Notes: generated by a model from the sequence alone, not told the origin. DNA of 64,000 bases from Streptomyces sp. WZ.A104 (GCF_002382885.1 NZ_NWVL01000002.1:124001-188000); one strand, 5' to 3'. Shown: positions 10,150-18,782, counted from the first letter of the stretch. Made by a program: numbers and translations.

Positions 10150-11286
10150 GGTGTCCAGCTCCGCGTCGGCGCTGACGCCCGAGCAGTCGTACGGGTCCTT
10201 CAGCCAGCCGTCCGGCAGGACGACCCGGTTGTTGCCCGAGGTACGCCCGCGCGGCCCGTCGGCGCCGTCCGGCCAGGGCTGGTCGAGGTCCAGCTCGTGC
10301 AGCTGTCCGGCCAGCTCCTCCAGCGAGGAGGTGACCGCCAGCTTCTTGCGCATCTCGGAACCGACCGCGAAGCCCTTCAGATACCAGGCGACGTGCTTGC
10401 GGAAGTCGATCACGCCGCGCGCCTCGTCACCGATCCACTCCCCCAGCAGCGTCGCGTGGCGCACCATGACGTCCGCGACCTCGCGCAGGGCGGGCGCGTG
10501 CCGGGTCGGGCGCCCCTCCATGGCGCTCACCAGATCGGCGAAGAGCCAGGGCCGCCCCAGGCACCCGCGCCCGACGACAACGCCGTCGCACCCGGTCTCG
10601 CGCATCATCCGCAGGGCGTCATCGGCGCACCAGATGTCCCCGTTGCCGAGGACGGGAATCTCGGGGACGTGTTCCTTGAGCCGGGCGATGGCGTCCCAGT
10701 CGGCGGTGCCGCCGTAGTGCTGGGCGGTGGTGCGGCCGTGCAGGGCGACGGCGGTGACGCCCTCCTCGACGGCGATGCGGCCCGCGTCGAGGAAGGTGAG
10801 GTGGTCGTCGTCGATGCCCTTGCGCATCTTGATGGTGACGGGCAGATCCCCGGCGTTGGAGACCGCCTGGTTCAGGATGGCCCGCAGCAGGGGCCGCTTG
10901 TACGGCAGCGCGGAGCCGCCGCCCTTGCGGGTGACCTTGGGAACCGGGCAGCCGAAGTTCAGGTCGATGTGATCGGCGAGGCCCTCGTCGACGATCATGC
11001 GGACGGCCTTGCCGACGGTGACCGGGTCCACTCCGTACAGCTGGATGGAGCGCGGGTTCTCGGTGGCGTCGAAGTGGATCAGCTGCATGGTCTTCTCGTT
11101 GCGCTCGACCAGCGCCCGCGTGGTGATCATCTCGCTGACGAAAAGCCCCTTACCCCCGGAGAACTCCCGGCACAGCGTCCGGAACGGGGCATTGGTGATG
11201 CCGGCCATCGGGGCCAGCACGACCGGCGGCCGCACGGTGTGCGGGCCGATGCGGAGCTGCGGGAGGGCGGGGGCGAGCGTGGTCAT
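10138..11286 (-). CDS. dusB: tRNA-dihydrouridine synthase
   Basis: Flavoenzyme that reduces uridine to dihydrouridine in tRNA D-loops. 382 residues; LAPMAGITNAPFR at the first beta strand, catalytic Cys113 in LNFGCPVPKV, FMN-phosphate-binding KMRKGI and VLGNGDI, then GVVVGRGCLGRPW. The 50-residue tail after the helical domain is not conserved and ends inside a duplicated DNA segment. The ATG overlaps the upstream regulator stop by four bases (ATGA), implying coupled translation. DusB-type assignment follows the NifR3-like sequence; DusB versus DusC specificity is not provable here. Confidence 0.93.
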   Translation of the reverse strand: MTTLAPALPQLRIGPHTVRPPVVLAPMAGITNAPFRTLCREFSGGKGLFVSEMITTRALVERNEKTMQLIHFDATENPRSIQLYGVDPVTVGKAVRMIVDEGLADHIDLNFGCPVPKVTRKGGGSALPYKRPLLRAILNQAVSNAGDLPVTIKMRKGIDDDHLTFLDAGRIAVEEGVTAVALHGRTTAQHYGGTADWDAIARLKEHVPEIPVLGNGDIWCADDALRMMRETGCDGVVVGRGCLGRPWLFADLVSAMEGRPTRHAPALREVADVMVRHATLLGEWIGDEARGVIDFRKHVAWYLKGFAVGSEMRKKLAVTSSLEELAGQLHELDLDQPWPDGADGPRGRTSGNNRVVLPDGWLKDPYDCSGVSADAELDTSGG

Positions 11287-12245
11287 TGCTCCATTGTCGC
11301 GTACGCCGGACGGGTGGCGGTCCGGCCTACCTCAGCGGTCGGGGGAGCGCCGGGCCCGGTGTCGAGGGCGATCCGGTGCAGCCGCTCCAGCCCGGCGCGG
11401 GTCCCGGCGTCCACCGGCGGGTAGCTGACCAGGCGCGGCCCGCTCGCCGGGCCGAGCCAGAGACTGGTCTGCTCGACGTGCAGCAGCCCCACGTGGGCGT
11501 TGCGGATGTACTTCGTCGGCCCCCGCTGGTCAATCACCTCGTGGCGCTCCCACACCTCCCGGAACTCCGGCGACCGCGTCTCCAGCCGGTGCAGCAGCGC
11601 CTTCCAGGCCGGCTCGGCCAGGTGCCGGGCCGTCGAGGCGCGGAACTTGGCGGCCATCATCCGGGTGGCTTCGGGCAGGTCGACGGTCGAGGCCCGCCAG
11701 TCGTCGTGTGTGAAGGCCAGCAGCAGGCAGTTGCGGTCCTCGGGCGGCACTGCGTCCAGGTCGCAGAGGAGCCGGGCGTAGGTTCGGTTGTAGGCGAGGA
11801 TGTCGTACCGGCTGTTCTGGACGCAGGCCGGAATGGGGTCCAGCTGTTCCACCACGGCCCGCAGCGCCGGGGTGACCGTGGCGCAATCCGTGCCGGGGGC
11901 CGGATCAGAGGCGGCGGCGAGCACGAAGAGGTGGGCGCGTTCGCTCGGGTCGAGCAGCAGGGCGCGGGCCAGGGCGTCGAGCACCTGGGCGGAGACCTGG
12001 ATGTCCCGGGCCTGTTCGAGCCAGGTGTACCAGGTGACCCCGACCGCGGAGAGCTGGGCGACCTCCTCGCGGCGCAGCCCGGGGGTGCGTCGGCGGCGGC
12101 CGCGGACGAGACCGACCTGTTCGGGGGTGATGCGCTCACGGCGACTGCGCAGGAAGGCTGCGAGTTCGTGCCGCCTGACGTCGGACGCGGACGTCTCGCC
12201 CGGCTCACCCGCCGCGGGCCGGATGTCGGCTGCCATGGTCGTCAT
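11283..12245 (-). CDS. XRE-family regulator with MmyB-like ligand-binding domain
   Basis: 320 residues. An N-terminal helix-turn-helix (LAAFLRSRRERITPEQ, then RTPGLRREEVAQLSAVGVTWYTWLEQ) is followed by a PAS-like MmyB domain (DPIPACVQNSRYDILAYNRTYARLL; LHRLETRSPEFREVWERHEV). Actinobacteria have many such regulators beside transporters and oxidoreductases. It is divergent from an MFS exporter across a 100-bp gap containing a repeated palindrome, so it likely controls that exporter and itself. Coupled to dusB by a four-base overlap. Confidence 0.92.
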   Translation of the reverse strand: MTTMAADIRPAAGEPGETSASDVRRHELAAFLRSRRERITPEQVGLVRGRRRRTPGLRREEVAQLSAVGVTWYTWLEQARDIQVSAQVLDALARALLLDPSERAHLFVLAAASDPAPGTDCATVTPALRAVVEQLDPIPACVQNSRYDILAYNRTYARLLCDLDAVPPEDRNCLLLAFTHDDWRASTVDLPEATRMMAAKFRASTARHLAEPAWKALLHRLETRSPEFREVWERHEVIDQRGPTKYIRNAHVGLLHVEQTSLWLGPASGPRLVSYPPVDAGTRAGLERLHRIALDTGPGAPPTAEVGRTATRPAYATMEQ

Positions 12246-12287
12246 GCCTCCAGCCTGCCGGGTGCCCCGGCCTGTCGCCAGGTGCCG

Positions 12288-12317
12288 CTGGTACCAGGAT
12301 AAGGAGACTCTGGTACC
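12288..12317. promoter_or_regulatory. Candidate operator: repeated CTGGTACC in divergent promoter
   Basis: The perfect palindrome CTGGTACCAG (12288-12297) is followed 22 bases later by a second CTGGTACC (12310-12317). Two helical turns of spacing, between an XRE regulator and an exporter, suggests tandem binding sites for the regulator. The link is inferred. Confidence 0.5.
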
Positions 12318-12346
12318 GCTCCGGGTTCGGCGGGAGGGTCGACGCC

Positions 12347-13828
12347 GTGAGTGAATCTTCCGTACATCCGTCCCCCCGGGCGACCCCCGCCACCGCCGGT
12401 CCGGAACCCGTCCGGCACGAAGGCTCCGCCCTGGTGCTCGGCCCGCTGGGCCTGTTCACCGTGCTGCTGGGTGCAGCACTCCCGCTCATCGACTTCTTCA
12501 TCGTGAACGTCGCCCTGGCCACGATCGACCGCGATCTGGACGCGGGCGCCGCACTGCTCGAACTCGTGGTCGCGGGCTACGGGCTCGCGTACGCCGTCCT
12601 GCTGGTCATCGGCGGGCGGCTCGGCGACACGATGGGCCGCAGGCGTCTTTTCCTGATCGGGATGGCGGCCTTCGGGCTCACCTCGCTCGCCTGCGGACTC
12701 GCTCCCAGCGCCTGGGCACTGGTCGGCGCCCGCGTCGCGCAGGGTGCCGCCGCCGCGCTGATGCTGCCGCAGGTGCTGGCCACGATCCAGGCGGCGACAC
12801 GGGGCCCGCGCCGCGCTCGGGCGATGAGCCTGTACGGGGCGACGGCCGGCCTCTCGATGGTCACGGGCCAGATCCTGGGCGGTGCGCTGGTGGCGGCCGC
12901 GCCGATGTCCTCGGTGTTCGGCGAGAGCGCCGGCTGGCGGTCGGTGTTCCTGGTGAACGTGCCGGTGGCGATCGTGGGCCTGGTCCTGGCCGCCCGTGCG
13001 GTACCGGAGACCCGCTCCGACCGCCCCGCACCCGTCGACGTGCCCGGGACGCTGCTGCTGGCCCTGTCGCTGGTGACGCTGCTGGCCCCTCTGACGGAGG
13101 GGCGGGCCGCCGGGTGGCCGTGGTGGGCCTGGGTCTCGTTGGGGCTGTTCCCGTTCGCGGTGTACGCCTTCTTCCTGGTGGAGCGGCGGGCCGACCGGCT
13201 GGGCCACGTGCCGCTGGTGCCGCCGAGCCTGCTGCGCCTGGAGTCGCTGAGGCGGGGCCTGGCCCTGGTGGTGCCGTTCTCGATCGGCTACGGCGGCTTC
13301 CTGTTCGTGATCGCGGTGGCACTCCAGCAAGGCCTGCGCCTGGGCCCGGCGGCGGCCGGCTTCTCCCTGGTCCCGATGGCGCTGACGTTCTTCGCGGCCT
13401 CGCTCGCCGGTCCCCGGCTGGTCCGGTGCTACGGCGCCCGGGTCGTCACCGCGGGCGGGCTCATCCAGGCTGTGGGCGTGGTGGTGCTGGCCCTGACCGT
13501 GCACTACACGTGGCAGGGTCTCGGGCCGTGGGGCCTGTCGCCCGGGATCGCGATCGCGGGCCTCGGACAGGGCTTCCAGCTCCCCGTACTGTTCCGGATC
13601 GTGCTCTCCGACGTACCGCCGCAGAAGGCCGGAGTGGGTGGCGGCGTGCTGACGACGGCCCAGCAGGCGGCGCTGGCCCTCGGAGTGGCCACGCTGGGCA
13701 CCCTGTTCCTGGCACTGGTGCCGGGCCTGGGCATGCGGGACGCGCTGGTCGTGACGCTGCTGGTGCAGTTGGCGGCGGTGGCGCTGACGACCGGGCTGAG
13801 CCTGCGGCTGCCGCGCACGGTGGCCTGA
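12347..13828 (+). CDS. MFS drug/proton antiporter, 14-TM (EmrB/QacA, DHA2 type)
   Basis: 493-residue multipass membrane protein. TM1 holds LPLIDFFIVNVALATI, the D1 motif for DHA2 exporters, and the cytoplasmic loop 2-3 motif is GRLGDTMGRRRLFLIG. About fourteen hydrophobic segments follow. GTG start with GGGAGG about ten bases upstream. It is divergent from an XRE/MmyB regulator and probably exports a small toxic compound or secondary metabolite with proton exchange; substrate unknown. Confidence 0.93.
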   Translation: MSESSVHPSPRATPATAGPEPVRHEGSALVLGPLGLFTVLLGAALPLIDFFIVNVALATIDRDLDAGAALLELVVAGYGLAYAVLLVIGGRLGDTMGRRRLFLIGMAAFGLTSLACGLAPSAWALVGARVAQGAAAALMLPQVLATIQAATRGPRRARAMSLYGATAGLSMVTGQILGGALVAAAPMSSVFGESAGWRSVFLVNVPVAIVGLVLAARAVPETRSDRPAPVDVPGTLLLALSLVTLLAPLTEGRAAGWPWWAWVSLGLFPFAVYAFFLVERRADRLGHVPLVPPSLLRLESLRRGLALVVPFSIGYGGFLFVIAVALQQGLRLGPAAAGFSLVPMALTFFAASLAGPRLVRCYGARVVTAGGLIQAVGVVVLALTVHYTWQGLGPWGLSPGIAIAGLGQGFQLPVLFRIVLSDVPPQKAGVGGGVLTTAQQAALALGVATLGTLFLALVPGLGMRDALVVTLLVQLAAVALTTGLSLRLPRTVA

Positions 13829-13933
13829 CCGGCCGCGCGGTTGGTGGCCGATCGGCCACCGGCACGGCATTCCGCAGCTACCGTCGCGGAAAGCCGGTGG
13901 ATCGTGTGCTGCCGGCCCGGTCCACGAGACTCG

Positions 13934-14902
13934 TCAGAACACGGACAGCCCGGTGAGCGTGGTGAAACGGTCAAGGGCCGACACGCCCGCCACCGAGTTG
14001 CCGCGCCGGTCGAGGCCCGGGCTCCATACGCACAAGGTGCACACCCCGGGCACGATGGCGATGATCCCCCCGCCGACGCCGCTCTTGCCCGGCAGCCCCA
14101 CCCGATAGGCGAAATCTCCGGCGGCGTCGTACGTCCCGCAGGTGAGCATCACCGCGTTGACCTGCTTCGCCTGGCTGCGGGTCAGCAGCGCGGAACCGTC
14201 GGCCCGGACCCCGTGCCGGGCCAGGAACCCCGCCGAAAGGGCCAGGTCCGCGCACGACGCCTCGATCGAGCACTGGCGGAAGTAGGCGGAGAGCAGCTCG
14301 GGCACCGGGAGCGTGATGTTGCCGTAGGCGGCCATGAAGTGAGCCAGAGCGGCGTTGCGGTCACCGTAGGCCGCTTCGGAGGCTGCGACTTCCGGCATGA
14401 AGTCGATGGCGGGATTGCCACTCTCCGAGCGCAGCAGCTCCCGCACCTGACCGGCGGCGTCCCCGGTCAGGGCCTGTAGCCGGTCGGTCACGACCAGAGC
14501 TCCGGCGTTGATGAACGGGTTCCGGGGGACACCGTTCTCGTATTCCAGCTGTACCAGGGAATTGAAGGGGTTGCCCGAGGGCTCGCGGCCCACGCCCCGC
14601 CAGAGCTGCTCGCCGTCCAGGGAGAGCGCCAGCGCCAGGGCGAACACCTTGGTGATGGACTGCGTCGAGAACGGCTGCTGCCAGTCGCCGACACCGTAGA
14701 CCGTCCCGTCCGGCTCCGCGACGGCCATGCCGAACCGCCGGGGGTCGGCACCGGCGAGCATCGGTATGTAGTCGGCAGGGCTGCCGTGGTCGGTGAGGGT
14801 GGCCATCTCCTCGGCTATGCGGCTGATCACATCGCTGAAGCGGTGAGTGCCGGCGCGCTGGACCGGGCTGCCTGGCCGGGGGGCGGCGGAGGTGTGGGAC
14901 AC
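13934..14902 (-). CDS. glsA: Glutaminase A
   Basis: Hydrolyses L-glutamine to glutamate and ammonia; serine-dependent beta-lactamase-like fold. 322 residues with the SxxK catalytic pair in FSTQSITKVF (Ser82, Lys85), then NPFINAGALVV, SEAAYGDRNAALAHFM and the late GKSGVGGGI loop, all typical of bacterial GlsA. I chose the GTG giving VSHTSAAPRPG with AGGA ten bases upstream; the open frame upstream (about 80 codons) is not family sequence. Stands alone, with a convergent MFS gene on its 3' side. Confidence 0.95.
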   Translation of the reverse strand: MSHTSAAPRPGSPVQRAGTHRFSDVISRIAEEMATLTDHGSPADYIPMLAGADPRRFGMAVAEPDGTVYGVGDWQQPFSTQSITKVFALALALSLDGEQLWRGVGREPSGNPFNSLVQLEYENGVPRNPFINAGALVVTDRLQALTGDAAGQVRELLRSESGNPAIDFMPEVAASEAAYGDRNAALAHFMAAYGNITLPVPELLSAYFRQCSIEASCADLALSAGFLARHGVRADGSALLTRSQAKQVNAVMLTCGTYDAAGDFAYRVGLPGKSGVGGGIIAIVPGVCTLCVWSPGLDRRGNSVAGVSALDRFTTLTGLSVF

Positions 14903-15320
14903 GGCAATTCCTGACGGGGGGAGAAAGCGAGGAGGCACGGCGGGCGGAGTCGAAGCGGAAGGTCGCCCATAGTCTGACCCGCCCACCGGAATCAGCCAAC
15001 AAGACCCCCGCGCTACGCGCCCCGGACGCTTCACGGGCCAGGCACACCTCGCCCTGGTCCACCACCAGGCCCCGCCCCGCGAGATCCGCCACCCGGACAG
15101 ATCGGCCGGTCCCCCACTGTTCGCGCGCCAACCGCTGAATCCCACGGCGCGTGAGCGACCCGCCGGTACTCAGTGCACGCGCGATCCGTCGGCGCTCGGG
15201 CTCAAGCCCGCTGTGTCGATCGCGGCCACCAGAACGTTCCCCGCTCCCCGCTCCCCGCTCCCCGAACAGCAGGATCGCCCCACCATGCACGGCACAGTGG
15301 GGCGGTCCTGGCTCGGCTCG
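14903..15320. other. Gap upstream of glutaminase, possible decayed coding stretch
   Basis: About 420 bases. On the minus strand, bases ~15170 to 14995 read as RGIQRLAREQWGTGRS followed by RVADLAGRGLVVDQGEVC with fairly coding-like composition, but there is no start with a ribosome site, no recognised family, and it is continuous with the glutaminase frame. It may be an eroded gene remnant. The rest should hold the glsA promoter. Confidence 0.3.
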
Positions 15321-15530
15321 TCAGACGGCGTCGAACTTCCCGGTCCGCACTCCCCCGACGAACGCGGAGAACGCGGCGACCGGAACGTCGACCACCGGGC
15401 CGTCCACGCTCTTGGAGTCACGGACCGGCACGATGCCGCGCGAGGCGACGAGGTTGGCGGCGACCTCGACGCAGTTGCCGCCGTTGTTGCTGTACGAGGA
15501 CTTGAACCATCGGGGGGATTCGGTCGTCAC
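15321..15530 (-). CDS. DUF397 protein
   Basis: 69 residues with the DUF397 signature: WFKSSYSNNGGNCVEVA near the start, VPVRDSKSVDGPVV in the middle and AFSAFVGGVRTGKFD at the end. DUF397 proteins are small partners encoded next to XRE/DUF5753 regulators across Streptomyces (the WhiJ-type loci) and are thought to work with them in development or metabolism. Its GTG overlaps the regulator stop by four bases, so the two are co-translated. Confidence 0.92.
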   Translation of the reverse strand: MTTESPRWFKSSYSNNGGNCVEVAANLVASRGIVPVRDSKSVDGPVVDVPVAAFSAFVGGVRTGKFDAV

Positions 15531-16366
15531 TGGGTGCCCTTTCGCAACTGGCTGATCTTGGCCACAGACGCCGTCTGCGACAGCGACGCGCCCTGAAGCT
15601 GATGGTAGGCCGTCAACATGGGCAGCACGAACGAGCTTTCCCGGTCCAGATGGCCCTGGGTCTGCGATTCCGCGTAGCAGATCACGGACCGGTCCGGCAG
15701 CGTCAGGATGTTCACCGGCAGATCGAAGGTCCGCTGCTCGCCGATCTCGTACGGAGCCACCTGGAGCAGCGTGTTGGGCAGTTCGGAGAACTCGATCAGA
15801 CGGTCCAGCTGAGCGTTCATGACGGCTGAACCACCCACAGGGCGACGGATGCAGCTCTCGTCCATGGTCACGAACAGCATGGGCGGTCTGGGCCTCACCA
15901 ACGCCGCCTGCCGCTCCGCGAGGAAGGACACGCGTTCGTCAGCCTGCTCCGGCGTGATCGCCCCTCGCCGTACGGCGCTGTCGGCAAGTACCCGTGCGTA
16001 CTCCGGGGTCTGCAACAGCCCCGGAATGATCCCAACTTCGTAGAGCCGGAGCTCAACCGCGCGCCCCTCGTACCCCACGTACTCCGGGAAGCCCTCCAGC
16101 AAGCTCCCGTGTTTCATCTCCTGCCACTCGCGCTCGAACGATTCGGGCGATCCGATGAGATCAAATACCCGGTCAGTTTTCCTCGCGAATGGCAGAGTTG
16201 CCGGTTTGCGGCCAGTTTCGATCGCCGAGACATGCCTGCCCGAGCAGCCGACCAGCGTCGCCAGCTGATCCTGAATCCACCCACGTTCCTCACGCATCCT
16301 GCGTAAACGCGCGCCGAAGGCTGCCTGCGGGCTCGCCTCCGGATTCAGCTCCTTACGGTTTACCAA
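15527..16366 (-). CDS. XRE-family regulator with DUF5753 domain (WhiJ-like)
   Basis: 279 residues. The N-terminal HTH is LRRMREERGWIQDQLATLVG then SGRHVSAIETGRKPATL. The remainder is DUF5753 (EYVGYEGRAVELRLYEVGIIPGLLQTPEYAR, then RPPMLFVTMDESCIRRPVGG). I prefer the TTG start giving LVNRKELNPEA because GGGAGGG lies five bases upstream; a GTG seven codons earlier has no ribosome site. Paired with DUF397 downstream; divergent from three unknown genes. No anti-sigma-like ATPase gene accompanies it, unlike fuller WhiJ/AbaA loci. Confidence 0.92.
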   Translation of the reverse strand: MVNRKELNPEASPQAAFGARLRRMREERGWIQDQLATLVGCSGRHVSAIETGRKPATLPFARKTDRVFDLIGSPESFEREWQEMKHGSLLEGFPEYVGYEGRAVELRLYEVGIIPGLLQTPEYARVLADSAVRRGAITPEQADERVSFLAERQAALVRPRPPMLFVTMDESCIRRPVGGSAVMNAQLDRLIEFSELPNTLLQVAPYEIGEQRTFDLPVNILTLPDRSVICYAESQTQGHLDRESSFVLPMLTAYHQLQGASLSQTASVAKISQLRKGTQ

Positions 16367-16459
16367 CGTGCCCTCCCGTATCCCCACGTTGAAGACAACT
16401 CGACCCTAGGTCACGCTGAATCGCCCCGGTAGCCGAACAGCTACGGAGAGGAGCGATCG

Positions 16460-16720
16460 ATGTACGGCGAGAACATGCGCCCGAATACTCAAGAGCCCCC
16501 CGAACCCCCCACCCCCGGAACTCTCCTGGTCGACACCAGCCGCGACGACCGCGTCGGTGAGTTCCGTGGGGTCGCCGGTCCCTACTGGTCGCTCCGCCCC
16601 GTCGGCGGCGGCGCCGAATGGGAGGCCGAGCCCCGCCGACTACGGCCCGCGCTCGTCAGCGAGCAGCTTCGCGCCCGTACCGCACGGCTCAACGCCCGTA
16701 GCCGGGGTGAGGTCCTGTGA
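16460..16720 (+). CDS. Small conserved actinobacterial protein of unknown function
   Basis: 86 residues, soluble, rich in Pro, Arg and Glu; no signal peptide or membrane segment. It reads PPTPGTLLVDTSRDDRVGEF then YWSLRPVGGGAEWEA, a pattern I have seen in short Streptomyces proteins next to XRE/DUF397 pairs but cannot name. GAGAGG precedes the ATG. The stop overlaps the next gene's GTG (GTGA). First of three overlapping genes divergent from the XRE regulator. Confidence 0.75.
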   Translation: MYGENMRPNTQEPPEPPTPGTLLVDTSRDDRVGEFRGVAGPYWSLRPVGGGAEWEAEPRRLRPALVSEQLRARTARLNARSRGEVL

Positions 16721-17181
16721 GGCCACTCGCCCGGTTACGGGTCCGACTCCCCCCGCCGCCTCCGGGCCCTGGTCCAGTACGGCGACCGCAGGCGTGCCAT
16801 AGGACGCGAACCGCGACGGGTTACGCGGCCGAGGTCACCCTGTCCGTCGGACAGCGGTCCGCCTCCCTCGGCGGGGTCAGCGTACGGAACCGACGGCTCG
16901 CCCTCCTGTGGCTGCGCCGACAAGCCCTCCGCCTCGCCAACGGGCACGGACTTCCTGACGCGGCCGACCGTTTCCGGCTGCCGACCGCCGACGTACGACC
17001 GGTTCGCTTCCACGGGTCCGGCGCTCCGGAGAGGCTGCGCCTCTGGGCCACCGACGCCGCGCACCAGGATCACGCGATACGGGCCCTGGAGGCGGGCCTT
17101 CCCGTGCTGTTCACGGTCCTCGACCCTGCCGTCGGGCTGAGTCTGACGCTCGCCGGGTGGCAGGAGACGACACGGAGATGA
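16717..17181 (+). CDS. Hypothetical protein, possible N-terminal frameshift
   Basis: 154 residues, no recognised domain. Residues ~35-154 have normal codon bias and read RRLALLWLRRQALRLANGHG, then VRFHGSGAPERLRLWATDAA. The first ~28 codons are anomalous: many end in A or T, while the +1 frame over the same bases (16721-16800) has near-perfect GC3 and reads SPRRLRALVQYGDRRRA. Either the N-terminus is unconserved filler or a frameshift lies near 16795. Starts with a GTGA overlap with the previous gene and ends with an ATGA overlap with the next. Confidence 0.6.
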   Translation: MRPLARLRVRLPPPPPGPGPVRRPQACHRTRTATGYAAEVTLSVGQRSASLGGVSVRNRRLALLWLRRQALRLANGHGLPDAADRFRLPTADVRPVRFHGSGAPERLRLWATDAAHQDHAIRALEAGLPVLFTVLDPAVGLSLTLAGWQETTRR

Positions 17182-17582
17182 GCGACGTGCTCCAGTGCAC
17201 CGCCGTGACCCCTGCCCCTCCGTACCTCACACACCACTTGCACCTCCCCTGCCTCTCACACCTCTCGTACCTCCTCTGCGAACTCGGCGAGCACGACCAG
17301 CGCACCGAGCACGCCGCGCGCCTCGGAGCGGCCGAGACGCCGGACGCACCGGCCCCGTGGTTCTTCTGGACCGGCACCGGACCGGAACGTGTCCACCGGG
17401 CCGAGGCCGTCCCGTGGTGCCCCGCCGTCCTCCGGCACCTCGGCACAGGCGTCGTGCGGCGGTGCACGTTCTTCGACCACCACACCTCGCCCCACTCCTG
17501 GGGCGTGACCGACCCGCTCGGTGATCTGATCGCCGAGGGGCTCGTATCCGGCGAGGACCCGAAGGGGTGGGCTCAACCGTGA
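17178..17582 (+). CDS. Hypothetical protein
   Basis: 134 residues, unrecognised. It has Trp- and His-containing segments (APWFFWTGTGPERVH, VVRRCTFFDHHTSPHSWGVTDP) and a Leu/Cys-rich N-terminal third but no clear transmembrane helix. Start is the ATG overlapping the preceding stop (ATGA), with GGAG just upstream; a longer frame starting seven codons earlier is less likely. Last gene of the three-gene set beside the WhiJ-like pair, so it may belong to the same regulatory unit. Confidence 0.7.
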   Translation: MSDVLQCTAVTPAPPYLTHHLHLPCLSHLSYLLCELGEHDQRTEHAARLGAAETPDAPAPWFFWTGTGPERVHRAEAVPWCPAVLRHLGTGVVRRCTFFDHHTSPHSWGVTDPLGDLIAEGLVSGEDPKGWAQP

Positions 17583-17663
17583 ACCAGCGCACGGCCGTTG
17601 CGCCGCTTGTCGGACCGGCTGAGACGGTGGGCGGCATCGTGGAGGCGGCCCGACATGGGCAGG

Positions 17664-18227
17664 TCAGACCCCAGTGAGAGCGGCGGCGACGATCCGGCCG
17701 AGCCGTTCGGCCAGGCCGTCCGGGGAACGGTTCTGGAGGTAGACCGTGGCGAAGACCGGGCCGGCCACCAGCGCGTGGACGAGGTCGACGTCCGGAGAAG
17801 ACGGGAGCTCACCGCGGGCGACCGCTCGGCCGAGCAGTTCGGCGAGGCCGGCCTGCTGGACGGTGACGAAGGCGTTGCGGAAGCGAGCGGCGAGCTCCGG
17901 CGAGCTGCGTATGTCGGCGAGCAGCCCGGGGATAGCGGCGGCGGCCACCGGCGTGGTGACGTGGTCCACGATCTCCTGGACGAGCACCGTCAGGTCCCCG
18001 AGCAGACTTCCCGTATCGGGGGGCGGGGGCAGGTCCACGTTGTGCACGGCTGCCGCGAACACCATCTCCTGCTTCGTCGCATAGCGCCGGTAGATCGCCG
18101 CCTTGCCGATCCGCGCGCGCTCGGCGACAGCGTCAACCGTGAGCCCGGCGTATCCGCTTTCCGCCAGGAGGCTGCGGGTGGCGGCGAGGATCGCTTCGTC
18201 GACCCGGCTGTCTCTAGGTCGTCCCAT
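17664..18227 (-). CDS. TetR-family repressor
   Basis: 187 residues with a standard TetR N-terminus: VDEAILAATRSLLAESGYAGLTVDAVAERARIGKAAIYRRY, the HTH ending at about residue 48. The C-terminal half (VAAAAIPGLLADIRSSPELAARFR, LLGRAVARGELPSSPDVDLVHALVAGPVF) resembles the TetR_C_11-type ligand domain. Divergent from a small membrane protein gene across 60 bp carrying a direct repeat; probably represses that gene and itself. Confidence 0.93.
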   Translation of the reverse strand: MGRPRDSRVDEAILAATRSLLAESGYAGLTVDAVAERARIGKAAIYRRYATKQEMVFAAAVHNVDLPPPPDTGSLLGDLTVLVQEIVDHVTTPVAAAAIPGLLADIRSSPELAARFRNAFVTVQQAGLAELLGRAVARGELPSSPDVDLVHALVAGPVFATVYLQNRSPDGLAERLGRIVAAALTGV

Positions 18228-18246
18228 GAGGCCATGTTACGGTACC

Positions 18247-18274
18247 CACGGTTCCGAAACTCACGGTCTCGAAA
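18247..18274. promoter_or_regulatory. Candidate TetR operator, direct repeat
   Basis: CACGGTTCCGAAA (18247-18259) and CACGGTCTCGAAA (18262-18274) are 15 bases apart, matching at 11 of 13 positions, in the 60-bp divergent promoter. GGTACC just upstream (18241-18246) adds a small palindrome. Assignment to the adjacent TetR protein is inference. Confidence 0.45.
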
Positions 18275-18287
18275 AGGGGGAGCGACA

Positions 18288-18668
18288 ATGGGGAGCTGGG
18301 CAGGACGAATCCTGATATTCCTGGGAGCGATGCACCTCATCGTGATGGGCGTGCAGAACGTCGAGTACGTCGACGAGTGGTTCACCGGGGCACTGTGGGG
18401 GCTGCCGCGTGACGAGTTCATCCACCCCCGCGACGCGAACGGTGCGTTCTGGGTCTCACTCGGCAGCTTCGCCGCGCCGATGATGCTGCTGGGTGCGCTC
18501 GTATCCGACCTGGCCCGGCGCAGCATCGCCCCGCCGGCGTCCATCGGCTGGGGGCTGGCGGTGTGGTGCGTGGTGGCGGCCGCGGTTCTGGAGCCGACGC
18601 CGCTGCTGCTGGGGCTGATCCCGGCGGTGCTGCTGATCCGAGGCGCGCGGGCTGCTCGTTCGGCGTGA
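18288..18668 (+). CDS. Small membrane protein, DUF6463-like
   Basis: 126 residues with about four hydrophobic helices (WAGRILIFLGAMHLIVMGVQ; WVSLGSFAAPMMLLGALVSDL; GWGLAVWCVVAAAVL; LLLGLIPAVLLIRG). The layout matches DUF6463 membrane proteins commonly placed opposite TetR repressors. ATG with GGGGGAG six bases upstream. Likely the main target of the divergent TetR; function unknown. Confidence 0.85.
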   Translation: MGSWAGRILIFLGAMHLIVMGVQNVEYVDEWFTGALWGLPRDEFIHPRDANGAFWVSLGSFAAPMMLLGALVSDLARRSIAPPASIGWGLAVWCVVAAAVLEPTPLLLGLIPAVLLIRGARAARSA

Positions 18669-18782
18669 GGCGCCTTCGGTCCCTCCGGCGCACCGACGCG
18701 CTCCACCTGAACCGGCCTGCCGGGACACGCGCGTGGGCCCGGATGATCCGGGCCCACCGTCGTACGAGATGGAGCTCAGGTG

